Source: Paenibacillus sp. HB172176 (GTDB lineage: Bacteria; Bacillota; Bacilli; Paenibacillales; Paenibacillaceae). Taken from it: 64,000 nt of DNA. The DNA is taken from the NCBI RefSeq assembly GCF_011947265.1, contig NZ_JAATHD010000026.1, forward strand, positions 22,172 through 86,171, read 5' to 3'. Each line of letters starts with the position of its first letter. The first letter of the stretch is position 1. Below are positions 1 through 9,093 of this stretch, one piece after another. The position numbers were made by a program, and so were the translations under genes. The notes below the pieces were generated by a model that was not told where the DNA came from, did no database searches, and was given only the letters and a program-made list of their open reading frames with translations.

Positions 1-664
1 TCTGCGCATCAAAGCCGTCTTCGCCGGGATGCTTGCCATTCTTGTCAATCGTCAGCTTCTTGGCCGTCTCCACGAATTCATCCCATGTCCATGCTTGATC
101 CAGCGAGGCTGGAGGATAAGGCACATTCGCTTTGTCGAACATGTCTTTGTTGTAATAGAGCAGGAGGATTTCGTTGGCGGCGGCATACGCTACTGTTTTC
201 CCTTCATACTTGTAAGCCAAGCTGTCAAGCGGCTTGCTGTCACTTCCGTCGTACATGGAGCTTACGTCGTTCAGCATGCCTTGAGAGGACCACTGGATGA
301 CGCCGTCTTCCCTCAGCATTCCCGTATCCGGAAGCTGCTTTGCCGTCGCCAGTGTGTTGAGCTTGGTCATGTAGTTTTCCCAAGGAATCGCTTGCACCTC
401 GACTTCGATTTTGTCCTGGGAAGCATTGAATTTATCGGCTACCTCCTGCGTCTTGTTCCCTTCCTCGGCGCTTCCCCACATCGAATACGTAATCTTGACC
501 TTCTCGGCGTTCTCAGGCGATTTCTCAGGCGCTTTCGTAGACGCGCCTCCCGAAGGCTCATTGCTCTTGCTCGGCTCATTGTTTCCGTTGTTCGAGCACC
601 CGAATAGTCCGAGTGCCAATACAGCCGTCAGCAGACCTGCCCCAATTCTCTTTCCTGCTTTCAT
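1..664 (-). CDS. Carbohydrate ABC transporter solute-binding lipoprotein (partial)
   Basis: This is the substrate-binding lipoprotein of a sugar ABC importer, anchored on the outer face of the membrane. Only the first ~221 residues are visible because the gene leaves the left edge. Translation starts at ATG 664 behind GGGAGAG. Residues 1-23 form a lipoprotein signal ending in the lipobox LGLFGC (lipid-bearing Cys23), followed by a Ser/Asn/Gly/Pro linker to ~50. The mature domain opens with KITYSMWGS, typical of family 1 sugar-binding proteins, and later contains AANEILLLYYNKDMFDKANV, a family hallmark. The divergent AraC regulator at 1160 is the likely controller, and a cre-like site between them suggests carbon catabolite control. 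The sugar cannot be read from this fragment, and the permease genes would lie off the window. Confidence 0.9.
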   Translation of the reverse strand, partial: MKAGKRIGAGLLTAVLALGLFGCSNNGNNEPSKSNEPSGGASTKAPEKSPENAEKVKITYSMWGSAEEGNKTQEVADKFNASQDKIEVEVQAIPWENYMTKLNTLATAKQLPDTGMLREDGVIQWSSQGMLNDVSSMYDGSDSKPLDSLAYKYEGKTVAYAAANEILLLYYNKDMFDKANVPYPPASLDQAWTWDEFVETAKKLTIDKNGKHPGEDGFDAQ

Positions 665-747
665 TGCCCCGCTCTCCCTTCATCATTCGAACAATTATTT
701 ATGTGTAACCGTTTCATTCAAAGCCTTGAACAAGCCGGCTTGGAATC

Positions 748-981
748 AAACGTTAAACATCAGCATAACCTTGTCGCCATTGACTTCTAAACGTTTATCT
801 TATTTCGAGACAAACCATCTTCTCTCAACGTTTAAATCATGAATTCATCCCCTTCCCGCCTTTGAGAAAGCGCTGTCAAATCCGCAAAAAAAAGAAAACA
901 GAGTGAGTCCCTATTGAATCCCATGCATATTATTGAAAAAATAAGGTATACGGCACTCATTCTTTAAAATCTAAACGTTTA
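748..981. promoter_or_regulatory. Four AACGTT-centred palindromes between solute-binding gene and AraC gene
   Basis: Four short palindromes centred on ACGT occur at about 748-757, 788-797, 825-834 and 972-981. Copies two and four are the identical 10-mer TAAACGTTTA. Centre-to-centre spacings are about 41, 37 and 147 bp, close to whole or half helical turns. They lie in the divergent intergenic region, so they are candidate operators for the AraC regulator or for a LacI-type regulator. The sequence is AT-rich and some recurrence by chance is possible. Confidence 0.4.
865..878. promoter_or_regulatory. cre-like CcpA binding site
   Basis: The 14-mer AGAAAGCGCTGTCA matches the cre consensus TGNAANCGNTNNCA at eight of nine fixed positions; only the first T differs. 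It lies about 200 bp upstream of the solute-binding protein start and about 280 bp upstream of the AraC start, a sensible place for catabolite repression of a sugar-uptake operon. Confidence 0.5.
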
Positions 982-1078
982 AATATCGACATCTTTGTTA
1001 TATCATACGTTTCCAATTTTGTGCAAGTGGTTTTTTTCGCTTTTTTTTGACGAATCCTCGCACCGCTTCAATCTTTCG

Positions 1079-1108
1079 TTGATCGTTTCAATCGCTGTTA
1101 GGTATAAT
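1079..1108 (+). promoter_or_regulatory. Sigma-A promoter of the AraC regulator
   Basis: TTGATC at 1079-1084 and a perfect TATAAT at 1103-1108 are separated by 18 bp. Expected initiation near 1115 places the GTG start at 1160 in a ~45-nt leader and excludes the upstream in-frame ATG at 995. Confidence 0.7.
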
Positions 1109-1159
1109 GATTGGAAATACAAGCTCCATCTGTCGTTCAAGGAAAGGAGATCCTTCCCC

Positions 1160-2029
1160 GTGAGCCTAATCTACGGCTTCAAATACGATGAGAGCTATCC
1201 CTCTCATCTATTCATACTTGAATCGATTGGCCGTCAAAATGTGAATTCCCCCGCCTATCAATGGGATGGCGAGAGCAGATCCGGGAACAGCGTACTGCTG
1301 CAAGTCACAACAGAAGGAAGCGGAATGCTGCAATACGAAGGAGAGACATACGAGGTCGGGAAGGGTTCGGCTTTCCTGGCTACCATTCCCGGCAAGAACA
1401 GGTACTATTACAGCGAGAATGCGAATGAGCCATGGAGCTTCTATTGGATTCGATTTCATGGCTTGCATGCGCTGACGCTTTGGACGGAATGGCTGGAAAG
1501 AAACGGCCCTGTAATCGCAATGTCCAAGGACTCCAGCGCTTTCTCGCTGCTCACCAGGTTATATGAGGATGCGAGCAGCGGCAGTCTGGAGGATGCCTAT
1601 CAAGTATCGTTGCGAATCTACGAATGGCTGCTGGCTTTGCAAAATTCCATGGACAGCGGACTTCCTTCTTACGAAGCCATTCCGGATGAGTATCAACAAT
1701 TGATTCAATCTATCCATCATTCGTTTCGGAATCCGGTCACGCTTGATGAGCTTGCATCGGGAATGGGCGTGTCCAAGCATCATTTCTGCAAGCAATTCGC
1801 CTGCTACTACCGGGATACGCCCATGCAATACATCCGCAAGAGAAGGGTGGAGGAGGCGGCCAAGCTTCTGCGTCAAACGGCCTGGACCATTGGAGAGATT
1901 TCGGCTCGGACCGGCTTCGACAGCTTAAGCTATTTCGGCAAGGTGTTCCGGCGCTATGCCGGTTGCTCGCCTACCGAATTCCGTGAAGCCCGCGGCGAGC
2001 ATGCATTGGATGTGTTGAAGCTTATTTAA
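1160..2029 (+). CDS. AraC family transcriptional regulator
   Basis: This is a 289-residue AraC-type regulator with an N-terminal cupin-like sensing domain (about residues 20-150) and a C-terminal double helix-turn-helix (about 190-280). The HTH region contains MGVSKHHFCKQFACYYRDTP and later ARTGFDSLSYFGKVFRRYAG, the typical second-helix signature. The GTG start at 1160 is chosen because AAGGAGA lies just upstream and a sigma-A promoter sits at 1079-1108; an in-frame ATG at 995 would place start codon and promoter in the wrong order. It diverges from the sugar-binding lipoprotein gene and is the probable activator of that transporter. The inducer is unknown. Confidence 0.88.
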   Translation: MSLIYGFKYDESYPSHLFILESIGRQNVNSPAYQWDGESRSGNSVLLQVTTEGSGMLQYEGETYEVGKGSAFLATIPGKNRYYYSENANEPWSFYWIRFHGLHALTLWTEWLERNGPVIAMSKDSSAFSLLTRLYEDASSGSLEDAYQVSLRIYEWLLALQNSMDSGLPSYEAIPDEYQQLIQSIHHSFRNPVTLDELASGMGVSKHHFCKQFACYYRDTPMQYIRKRRVEEAAKLLRQTAWTIGEISARTGFDSLSYFGKVFRRYAGCSPTEFREARGEHALDVLKLI

Positions 2030-2034
2030 GACGC

Positions 2035-2310
2035 TCAGGCTCGAGGACCGAACCGCTTTTCGTTCCGATCTCTCGCCTTCTGCGCTTCAACCTCCCGATT
2101 ACGGGGTTCCGCATTCGTGATCAAGGAGCTCAGCAGCTTCTCCGAGGCTGCCGTTATCTCCTGAATCGCGAGCCGAAAGGCTTCTTCATTCACTTGGGAG
2201 GGCTGGTTGAAGCCCGTCAGCTTTCGCACGAACTGAATCGACGCCGCTTCGATTTCCTCTTGCGTTGCCGGCGGATCGAAGTTGAACAAGGTTTTAATAT
2301 TTCTGCACAT
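2035..2310 (-). CDS. DUF2277 family protein
   Basis: This small 91-residue cytoplasmic protein opens with MCRNIKTLFNFDPPATQEEI and continues through FVRKLTGFNQPS, which is the conserved signature of DUF2277. Length matches the family. ATG 2310 follows AAAGGA with 9-nt spacing. The C terminus is rich in charged residues (EAQKARDRNEKRFGP). Family members often sit alone and have no established function; here it is convergent with the AraC gene, only 5 bp apart, and lies downstream of an ABC operon on the same strand without an obvious functional link. Confidence 0.85.
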   Translation of the reverse strand: MCRNIKTLFNFDPPATQEEIEAASIQFVRKLTGFNQPSQVNEEAFRLAIQEITAASEKLLSSLITNAEPRNREVEAQKARDRNEKRFGPRA

Positions 2311-2425
2311 CGTCGCTCATCCTTTCAAAAGGCTTAAACCCACTGCTGCTAATATTGTACATTTGCAACTTCAGCTGTTCCACCCCAAGAAAAAATTCCA
2401 TTGGTACTATGCGCTGAAGCTGGAC

Positions 2426-3316
2426 TCAACGCGGCTTCTCCTCCGCCGGAAGCAGCACGATGCGCCCATCCTCCAGCTCTAGCCGCACCTTGTTCGAGCT
2501 GCGGGCTCCAATCGTATCGAGATAATCGGCTGGCACCTGAAGGCGGCCTGCCTTGTCCAGAATTGCGTATTCCACATGCGAGCTTCTTCCCTGCTCTTCC
2601 TCTTGATCCAGCTCCGCGAGCTCCTCGGAATAGGATCTTCTGCGCAGCATTTCCGAAGAAATCTTCCCGTCGCGAATCGCCGCCACGCGATCGACCTTCT
2701 TCGCCAGCTCAGGATCATGCGTGACGATAACGATTGTAATGCCGATCGAACGATTCAGCTCCCGGAACAGATCCAGAATCTGATTCGCCATGCGGGAATC
2801 GACCGATCCCGTCGGCTCGTCGGCCAGCAGCAGCTTCGGATGATTGGCCAGCGCGATCGCGATCGCCACCCGCTGCTGCTCCCCGCCGGAGAGCTCGGAG
2901 AGCTTGTTGCCGCGGCGATGGCTCAGCCCAACCGCTTCCAGCAGCTCCATCGCTCTGGCACGCTTTCTGCTGCCGGTGAGCAGAATGGGCAGTTCGACAT
3001 TCTCGAGCGCGGTGAGATAAGGAATCAAGTTCCGCGCGTTGTTTTGCCATACGAACCCGACGCTGCTCCGTTTGTACCGCACAAGATCCCGCTCCTTGAA
3101 TTTCAGCATATCCTTGCCGTCGACGATCAGCTTGCCGGCTGTCGGACGATCAAGGCCGCCAAGCATGTTCAGCAGCGTCGACTTGCCGCTGCCGCTGTTG
3201 CCGATAATCGCCATCAACTCGCCGCTTTCAATAGTCAGATCAAGACCTTGCAGCGCGAACACCTCGAGCTCGGCCGTCTTATAGATTTTCACAAGTCCCT
3301 CGCAATGGATCATCAT
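2426..3316 (-). CDS. ABC transporter ATP-binding protein (MacB/LolD type)
   Basis: This is the last gene of a four-gene ABC operon. The 296-residue protein has an N-terminal ATPase of the MacB/LolD/YtrE group (about 1-225) with Walker A GNSGSGKST, signature LSGGEQQRVAIA, Walker B LLLADEPT and an H-loop VTHDPELA. The C-terminal ~70 residues are an extra tail containing a short DKAGRLQVPADYLDTIG stretch resembling AbrB-like folds, unusual for a plain ATPase. The start overlaps the permease stop as TAATG; the second ATG at 3313 has better spacing from GGGGAGG. It should energise the FtsX-type permease encoded immediately upstream, alone or with the other ATPase of the operon. Confidence 0.88.
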   Translation of the reverse strand: MMIHCEGLVKIYKTAELEVFALQGLDLTIESGELMAIIGNSGSGKSTLLNMLGGLDRPTAGKLIVDGKDMLKFKERDLVRYKRSSVGFVWQNNARNLIPYLTALENVELPILLTGSRKRARAMELLEAVGLSHRRGNKLSELSGGEQQRVAIAIALANHPKLLLADEPTGSVDSRMANQILDLFRELNRSIGITIVIVTHDPELAKKVDRVAAIRDGKISSEMLRRRSYSEELAELDQEEEQGRSSHVEYAILDKAGRLQVPADYLDTIGARSSNKVRLELEDGRIVLLPAEEKPR

Positions 3317-6198
3317 TAATCCTCCCCCAGCTTCAGCGCTTGATGAATTCGGAGTCTGGACAGCATGAAGCCGAGTATACCAAGACCGGCAACGAGCATG
3401 AAGCCCGAGATGATATAGATACGGATCGCGTCCTGCGCCTCGAATCTGACCATGAAGGGCGGTACGAGCGAGCTCGGGTTGAAGGCGATCTGGAAGTTCG
3501 GCACATAGAGCAGACTCGCGACATTCCCGATGATCATCCCGAACATCACGGCCGCTCCCGAGGTCAACAATTGCTCAACAGTCAGCATCGCGATCAGATG
3601 CTTCAGCGACAGGCCTATCGCCCTGAGAATGCCATTCTGCAATCTTCTGCCTCGAAGAGACAGAATCCAATACAGCAGGAAGCCGAAGAAGCTGACCAGA
3701 ATCGACAGCACGAAGCCAAGAGTCAACAATCCGTTCAGCGCAAGCAGGAAGGGATCGTTCTTCGCCCGCACCAGCTCCTCCTTCGTGTTCACGATATGCG
3801 TAAGCTTCATGTTGGCCGCCTCGATTCCGGCGTACACCTCGCCCGAAGACGCGCCGTCCTTCAGCTTGAGCCACACCTCATACGGCTCCAGCGCCAGCTT
3901 CACTTGAATATGCGGAAGATTGCCGACGATCAGCATCGGCGCGTTGTCGGCTTCCTTATCGCTGGTGTCCACGGTGCCTTGAGGGGGATTCGGATTAAAC
4001 GTCGGGAAATAGTCGATAATGCCGAAAATCTTGAACGGCTGCTCCTGAACCCCCTTCCAGCCGATCGAGATGGTATCGCCGGACTTCAATTCCTTCTGCC
4101 TGGCCAGGCTTCGCGAGATAAGCACGGCGCTGGAATCCGACGCGATCAAGTTCAAGTAGCTGTTAAGCGGATAATCCAGCAGACTGTCCCGGAACCAAAC
4201 GGCTTCGCCGAACTGATCCGTGTCCACCCCAATCAATTCGGCAACGCCCGATTGATTGCCGGCCGAGAACACCGCATTCGACTTTGTGAACACCCTCGCG
4301 GCAACCTCTACGCCCGGAAGCTTCTGGAAAGGCTCGAAAGCCGGCTCCATATAATGGATAACTGAAGGAATCGGCTGGATTGGCTCAGCGGGCGGACCGC
4401 TTCCGGAATCCGGAGGCGGGGCGTCGTTCCCCCATTCCGCGGTCAGAACCATATCGGCGCCGTTCGCGTACTGAATCCGATCTGACGTGTTCGCATTAAT
4501 CGTCCTCGCGGCCGAAGCGCTGAATACGCCCGTCGCAATCGTCATGATGAGGAATATCATCAGGAACTGATATTGACTGCTTGATCTCCCCACCTGAATG
4601 AGCGTGGCATAGAAGGATGGCGACCACCATCTCTTTCCCCCAAAATAAATCAATTTCAATATCCACGGATACAGCCTGAGCAGCAGCAACCCCCCGCCAA
4701 GAATGAATAAAGCGGGAATGACAAACTGCAGCGGATCGATGCTCAAATCCGTCGCCCCAAGTCCAAGCGACTTCAAATTATCCATCCGCTTCCGGAAGGA
4801 GTAGAGACCATAGATGGCTACCGCGAGTGTAATCACGTCAAGGAACAGCTTATGCCACAAGGGCGTCCGCGTCAGTCTCGCCTGCTGCTGCTTATGATTG
4901 ACAATCGAAACCCGTGCGGCCAGCACAACGGGAATAAGAATAATAATCAGGCAAGCCGCGGCCGCCAGGCTCCCGAAGAGATACGATTCGCTCGTTATTC
5001 GCACCGGCAGCTTGACCCGCTGCACGAACGCCAGAAACCCGTTCGAGGAGCCAAGAACCTGGGTTAGCCCCGCGCCTAGAATCGGCCCCAGCGCCAGCGA
5101 TATTCCGCATAACAGCATGCCTTCCACGACATAGGCGGTGACAACCTGCCATCTCGCCGCTCCCCGGCTTCTCAGAATCGCGATTTCGTTCTTCTGTCTG
5201 CCGACAATAAGATGAGACACCATGAACATGTAGAAGGCGAGCATGATGAGAATCGGAATATCAAGCGCCCACATCAGCGTACGCAATTGCTCCGTCCTCT
5301 CCAGGTACACGGAAATGGTTTTCAAGGCGGTAGGGGCAATCGTCACGTTGTAAGTCGACACCGCCCGATCCAGCACATTCTTGATTCGGTCATTCGTATC
5401 CATGTAAGCCTCTACACTGCGAAGCTCCATCTTCCGGTAATCCATCACAAAATACCAGCTGACATTGCTCAGAGGAACAGCCTTCTTCTTCAGCATCAAA
5501 TCTTCGGCCACAGAGCTCGGAACAACCATGCTCCGGTTCAAATCGCCTAGATCGCCTGTTCGGAAATAGGGATCATCGTTCTGAAGCTTCTCCATAATAC
5601 CGACCGGCCGCACTTTAATCGGCTCTGGCAGCTTGTCATCCTGAAGGAGAAATACCGTATCCAGAACCGTGTTGAAATAAGATAAGGCGCGCTCGGTCAG
5701 CAGCGTCTCGTAAACGCCGTCTACCGACTCTTCTTCAGGCATGCGGCCGTCCTTCAGCTTAATATGCCGATCCAGCTCCGTGAACGAGCGAAGCGTCGCC
5801 TTCTTCATGTTTTTATTCGACTTGGTCTTATCGGGATCATCCTCCAGATACATACTGAGCGACTTCGAAGCCATCTCGCCGACGAGCTCTTGGGCCGGAA
5901 GCTGAAAGCCCTCGATCGCGTCATGGCGCATAAAGCCGTCGAGCTGCTCGTATTTTTCCGGAATTTGATCCTCCGTATTCGGAGGAAAGGTGATATGGGC
6001 GTAATAGGCGCCTGGATATCGATTGCTGTCCAGCTGCAATTGCTCCAGGTCCTTCGTCAGCATTCGAGACAGAACGGCCTCCGTATAGATCGGCATGGAG
6101 CTGACCATGGCGACGGAGATCAGAATGCCAAGCAGCAAGCTGGCGACGAGCCATTTGCTTTGCACCATTTTGCGAATAATCATTAAGAATAAAGCCAC
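3316..6198 (-). CDS. Large FtsX-domain ABC transporter permease
   Basis: This 960-residue membrane protein is the permease of a MacB-like ABC system. It has an N-terminal membrane anchor (about 15-37), a long extracellular region, an FtsX-type transmembrane block (about 315-430) with a DIPILIMLAFYMFMVSHLIV segment, further helices around 470-560, a second large extracellular domain (about 590-800), and a C-terminal FtsX block (about 820-950) with LSLRGRRLQNGILRAIGLS, the family signature. The size and duplicated FtsX arrangement suggest that one polypeptide supplies both halves of the channel. GTG 6198 is preceded by AGGAGGG with 7-nt spacing. Neighbours are a lipoprotein adaptor and two ATPases. 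Such systems export peptides or lipids or transmit envelope stress; the cargo is unknown. Confidence 0.87.
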   Translation of the reverse strand: MALFLMIIRKMVQSKWLVASLLLGILISVAMVSSMPIYTEAVLSRMLTKDLEQLQLDSNRYPGAYYAHITFPPNTEDQIPEKYEQLDGFMRHDAIEGFQLPAQELVGEMASKSLSMYLEDDPDKTKSNKNMKKATLRSFTELDRHIKLKDGRMPEEESVDGVYETLLTERALSYFNTVLDTVFLLQDDKLPEPIKVRPVGIMEKLQNDDPYFRTGDLGDLNRSMVVPSSVAEDLMLKKKAVPLSNVSWYFVMDYRKMELRSVEAYMDTNDRIKNVLDRAVSTYNVTIAPTALKTISVYLERTEQLRTLMWALDIPILIMLAFYMFMVSHLIVGRQKNEIAILRSRGAARWQVVTAYVVEGMLLCGISLALGPILGAGLTQVLGSSNGFLAFVQRVKLPVRITSESYLFGSLAAAACLIIILIPVVLAARVSIVNHKQQQARLTRTPLWHKLFLDVITLAVAIYGLYSFRKRMDNLKSLGLGATDLSIDPLQFVIPALFILGGGLLLLRLYPWILKLIYFGGKRWWSPSFYATLIQVGRSSSQYQFLMIFLIMTIATGVFSASAARTINANTSDRIQYANGADMVLTAEWGNDAPPPDSGSGPPAEPIQPIPSVIHYMEPAFEPFQKLPGVEVAARVFTKSNAVFSAGNQSGVAELIGVDTDQFGEAVWFRDSLLDYPLNSYLNLIASDSSAVLISRSLARQKELKSGDTISIGWKGVQEQPFKIFGIIDYFPTFNPNPPQGTVDTSDKEADNAPMLIVGNLPHIQVKLALEPYEVWLKLKDGASSGEVYAGIEAANMKLTHIVNTKEELVRAKNDPFLLALNGLLTLGFVLSILVSFFGFLLYWILSLRGRRLQNGILRAIGLSLKHLIAMLTVEQLLTSGAAVMFGMIIGNVASLLYVPNFQIAFNPSSLVPPFMVRFEAQDAIRIYIISGFMLVAGLGILGFMLSRLRIHQALKLGED

Positions 6199-6225
6199 TT
6201 GTCAACCCTCCTAAGCGCAGATCGT

Positions 6226-7251
6226 CTAAGGCATTACGATCAATTCGCCCTCTTCGACGCCCTTTGTAATCTCGGTCTCGGTCGAGCCCTTGATGCCAAC
6301 CTCTACATCCGCCTCGCGAATCGATCCGTCCTCATCCTGTATGCGCACAAATTCTCTTCCGAGATAGCTGCGCAGCCCGCTCTTCGGAATAATGAGCACA
6401 TCATCGCGCTCCAGCAGACGCACCAGGACGTCTCCCCTCGTCCCAATCGCAGCGTCCTTGGGCAGCTGATCCGGCTCGATAAAAATGGTGCTGCCACCCC
6501 GCTTCTGCTCATCGGGATTGTCGGAGTATGGCGCCGACCGCGGCGTCTGGACAACCTTTCCGGTAATTTCCTCATCTCCGAAGGTTAACTGGACGGCTTG
6601 CCCGATCTCGACGCTCCCGCTGTTCATTGCGTTCTCCGCCGAGAAGGCGAAGCGAAGCTTCGAGGTATCGGAGATGACGACAAGCGTCTCGTACGATTCG
6701 ACCACATCGCCTTCCTCGCGATCGGTAATGTAGGTAATCTGGCCGTCCATGCCCGCAACGAGCTTCTTATCGTTATAGGCGGCAAGCATACGATCATATT
6801 TGATCTTGTCAATCTCGTATTGCAACTGGGCAATCTTCAGCGTTTCGGAGTCGCCCGCTTGCGTCGATTGCCGCAGCGCCAGCTTCGAACGAAGCATCGC
6901 GATCTCGCTCTGCTTCAAGTCGATGTCCAGATTATCGACGTTAAGCTGCACGAGCGTATCGCCTTTCTTCACTTCGTCGCCGCCTCTCACAAGCACCTCT
7001 TGAATTCTGCCGCCGCTGGTCTTGAATTGCAGACGCTCGGAATAGTAGGATTCGAGCGCTCCATTGCCTTTCACATCCTGCGTAATGACGCCGCGTTTGA
7101 CCGCGACGGTCTGATAGCTTTCTTGCTGCGGCTTCACGAGCGGCGGCTTCAGCGCCTCCTCCTCGGAGGGGAGCAAGGAACAGCCCGCGACTGCCCCGAG
7201 CAACAAGGAAGCCAGCAGGATTCGAATGATAGATTTAGGACACCGTAACAA
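6226..7251 (-). CDS. HlyD/RND-type efflux adaptor lipoprotein
   Basis: This is a membrane-fusion (adaptor) protein of about 341 residues for the neighbouring ABC exporter. A lipoprotein signal with lipobox GAVAGC is followed by VKRGVITQDVKGNGALES, a lipoyl-like half, a short coiled-coil hairpin region (about 125-170), a second lipoyl half with AGMDGQITYITDREEGDVV, and a beta-barrel domain ending in VEEGELIVMP. TTG 7251 is preferred because GGAGG lies 9 nt upstream, inside the end of the preceding ATPase gene; in-frame ATGs at 7260 and 7272 have no properly spaced site. The overlap implies translational coupling. Confidence 0.82.
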   Translation of the reverse strand: MLRCPKSIIRILLASLLLGAVAGCSLLPSEEEALKPPLVKPQQESYQTVAVKRGVITQDVKGNGALESYYSERLQFKTSGGRIQEVLVRGGDEVKKGDTLVQLNVDNLDIDLKQSEIAMLRSKLALRQSTQAGDSETLKIAQLQYEIDKIKYDRMLAAYNDKKLVAGMDGQITYITDREEGDVVESYETLVVISDTSKLRFAFSAENAMNSGSVEIGQAVQLTFGDEEITGKVVQTPRSAPYSDNPDEQKRGGSTIFIEPDQLPKDAAIGTRGDVLVRLLERDDVLIIPKSGLRSYLGREFVRIQDEDGSIREADVEVGIKGSTETEITKGVEEGELIVMP

Positions 7252-7927
7252 TTCGACCATCCTCCAATTCATACACTTGATCTACAATTTCCATAATCGC
7301 GGGATCATGCGTGGTCATGATGATCGTCATTCCCGTTGCTTCCACCAATCCCCGGAACACCTTCATAATTTGCAGCCCCGTGCGACTGTCGAGCTCAGCG
7401 GTCGGCTCATCCGCCAGAAGCAGCTTCGGCTTATGGGCGATGGCTCTTGCAATCGCCGTGCGCTGCTGCTCGCCGCCCGACATCTCGAAGGGGCGATGAT
7501 GCATGCGAGACGCGAGCCCCACCTGCTCAAGCGCGGATTCCGCCGCGAGCTTGCGCTCCCTCGAAGGCGTTTCCGCGACTCGCAGCACGAATTCGACGTT
7601 CTCATAGGCCGACATGAGCGGCAGGAGCGCAAAGGATTGGAACACGAGCCCCATTCTCGTCCGGCGAATATGATCGCGTTCTTTGTTTGGCAAAGCGGAC
7701 AACGCACGGCCCTCGAACCACACCTCGCCTTCTGTAGGGTGATCAAGCGCGCTGAGCAGATTAATGAGCGTTGTCTTGCCGGACCCCGACCTCCCTTTCA
7801 GCGCAATAAGCTTTCCTGAGGGAATCGAAAGTTCTACGCCCTTCAGCACCTGCACCGTTCCCGTGCCTCGGCCGAAATTTCTTTTTAAAGCGCTTGCAAC
7901 AATGATCGTCGGAGCTTCTGCTTGCAA
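7235..7927 (-). CDS. ABC transporter ATP-binding protein (first gene of export operon)
   Basis: This 230-residue ATPase of the MacB/LolD group heads the operon. It carries Walker A GRSGSGKTT, signature MSGGEQQRTAIARA, Walker B LLLADEPTAELD and H-loop TTHDPAIM. The start is a TTG at 7927, placed 8 nt after GGGGAGG; an ATG lies between them but is out of frame. It shares the operon with an adaptor, a large FtsX permease and a second, longer ATPase. Two different ATPases for one long permease could form an asymmetric heterodimer, although a typical family member works as a homodimer. Confidence 0.88.
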   Translation of the reverse strand: MQAEAPTIIVASALKRNFGRGTGTVQVLKGVELSIPSGKLIALKGRSGSGKTTLINLLSALDHPTEGEVWFEGRALSALPNKERDHIRRTRMGLVFQSFALLPLMSAYENVEFVLRVAETPSRERKLAAESALEQVGLASRMHHRPFEMSGGEQQRTAIARAIAHKPKLLLADEPTAELDSRTGLQIMKVFRGLVEATGMTIIMTTHDPAIMEIVDQVYELEDGRIVTVS

Positions 7928-8040
7928 GGCTGCATCCTCCCCTCATTCATAAATAGTTAGCCGTACAACTTCCTCTAGTCTATCTCATTCTTACCAGAAA
8001 TGGATGATACAATTTCGCTTATTTATGATCTTTTCCATGA

Positions 8041-8079
8041 AAAAAAGCTGCAACGCTATCCATTCCGCATTGCAGCTTT
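8041..8079 (-). terminator. Rho-independent terminator of the AEC transporter gene
   Basis: Inverted repeat AAAGCTGCAA / TTGCAGCTTT (8044-8053 with 8070-8079) has a 16-nt loop. On the minus strand the second arm runs into a continuous T tract, as expected for termination just after the AEC gene. Confidence 0.8.
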
Positions 8080-8095
8080 CATTCTAACCCGGCTT

Positions 8096-9028
8096 CTACA
8101 GTTGAATATGCAGAAGATAGATAACAACCGTAACAGTCAATATACTAATCAGCGTCGACACGAACACAGACTGCGAGGCAAACTCCTTCTCGTTGTCGAA
8201 TTCCACCGCAAGCAGCACGCTGCTGAGCGAGGTGGGCACCGAGGACGATACGATAAGCGCCGCGGCGGTCAGTTTGTCCAGGCCCATCAACGAAACGATT
8301 AACCATGCAAGCGCGGGCCCCGCAACGAGGCGAAGCATTCCCGACAAGCTGACATCCGTAAGCTGATTGCGGCTGATGCGCCACTCCATGCTGCCGAGCT
8401 GAACGCCGAGCGTAATGAGCGCCGTGCCGATAAAGGCTTGGGAGAGATAGCCGATCGGCGTTTCGATGGAATCCGGAATCGGCACCTCGAAGCCTCTCAG
8501 GAAGAAGGCAACGGGAATAACATAGATGATCGGCATAGAGAATATCGTCTTCAGAATCATGCGCAGATCCGCTTTGTGCGCGTTCACATTATAGATGCCG
8601 TACGTGTTCGGAATAAGGGACTGCACCATCATAATTAAAATTTGAATGGCAAGCGTGTCCTTGTTGCCCGAGAAGGCGAGCTGATTAAGCGGGATACCGT
8701 AATTCGCGCTGTTGTAGAACAGGACGCTGTTGCGCATCGCGCTTCTCATGCTTGGCTTATACCCTCGCAATCTCACAACCGCTTCTACCAAAATATACTG
8801 GCCCAGCATAAAAACAACGAAGAACAACATTACCTTCCCGATGACGCTGACGGAAATTTCCGTCGTGTAGAGAAGATTGAAAATAATGGCGGGCGAGAAT
8901 AAATAGAAGTTAAGCTTCGACAACGTCTTGATGTCGAGGGAGAACGCCTTCTGAAGCACGATGCCAAGGGCAATCATAATACTCATGGGCAATACATTGT
9001 TCAATAAAATATGAAGAAAAATCGTCAT
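8096..9028 (-). CDS. AEC family (auxin efflux carrier-like) transporter
   Basis: This is an integral membrane permease of about 310 residues belonging to the AEC family, whose bacterial members move malonate, malate or other small organic acids. Around ten hydrophobic segments are visible, for example NNVLPMSIMIALGIVLQKAF at the N terminus and VFVSTLISILTVTVVIYLL at the C terminus. The central part contains SANYGIPLNQLAF, a typical N-P-containing motif of the family. ATG 9028 follows GGAAGGA at a rather long 12 nt; the upstream in-frame ATG at 9064 has no ribosome site and would add a charged stretch before the first helix. The substrate is not predictable. Confidence 0.85.
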   Translation of the reverse strand: MTIFLHILLNNVLPMSIMIALGIVLQKAFSLDIKTLSKLNFYLFSPAIIFNLLYTTEISVSVIGKVMLFFVVFMLGQYILVEAVVRLRGYKPSMRSAMRNSVLFYNSANYGIPLNQLAFSGNKDTLAIQILIMMVQSLIPNTYGIYNVNAHKADLRMILKTIFSMPIIYVIPVAFFLRGFEVPIPDSIETPIGYLSQAFIGTALITLGVQLGSMEWRISRNQLTDVSLSGMLRLVAGPALAWLIVSLMGLDKLTAAALIVSSSVPTSLSSVLLAVEFDNEKEFASQSVFVSTLISILTVTVVIYLLHIQL

Positions 9029-9093
9029 GTTGTCGCTCGTTCCTTCCAACCCTTTTCCTATCATTCTAATAGGAGGAGTAGGGAATTACAATG

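Noticed and set aside
995..1159. An N-terminal extension of the AraC gene starting at ATG 995.
   Set aside because: It crosses a clear promoter (1079-1108), has no ribosome site, and is not family-like. GTG 1160 with AAGGAGA fits better.
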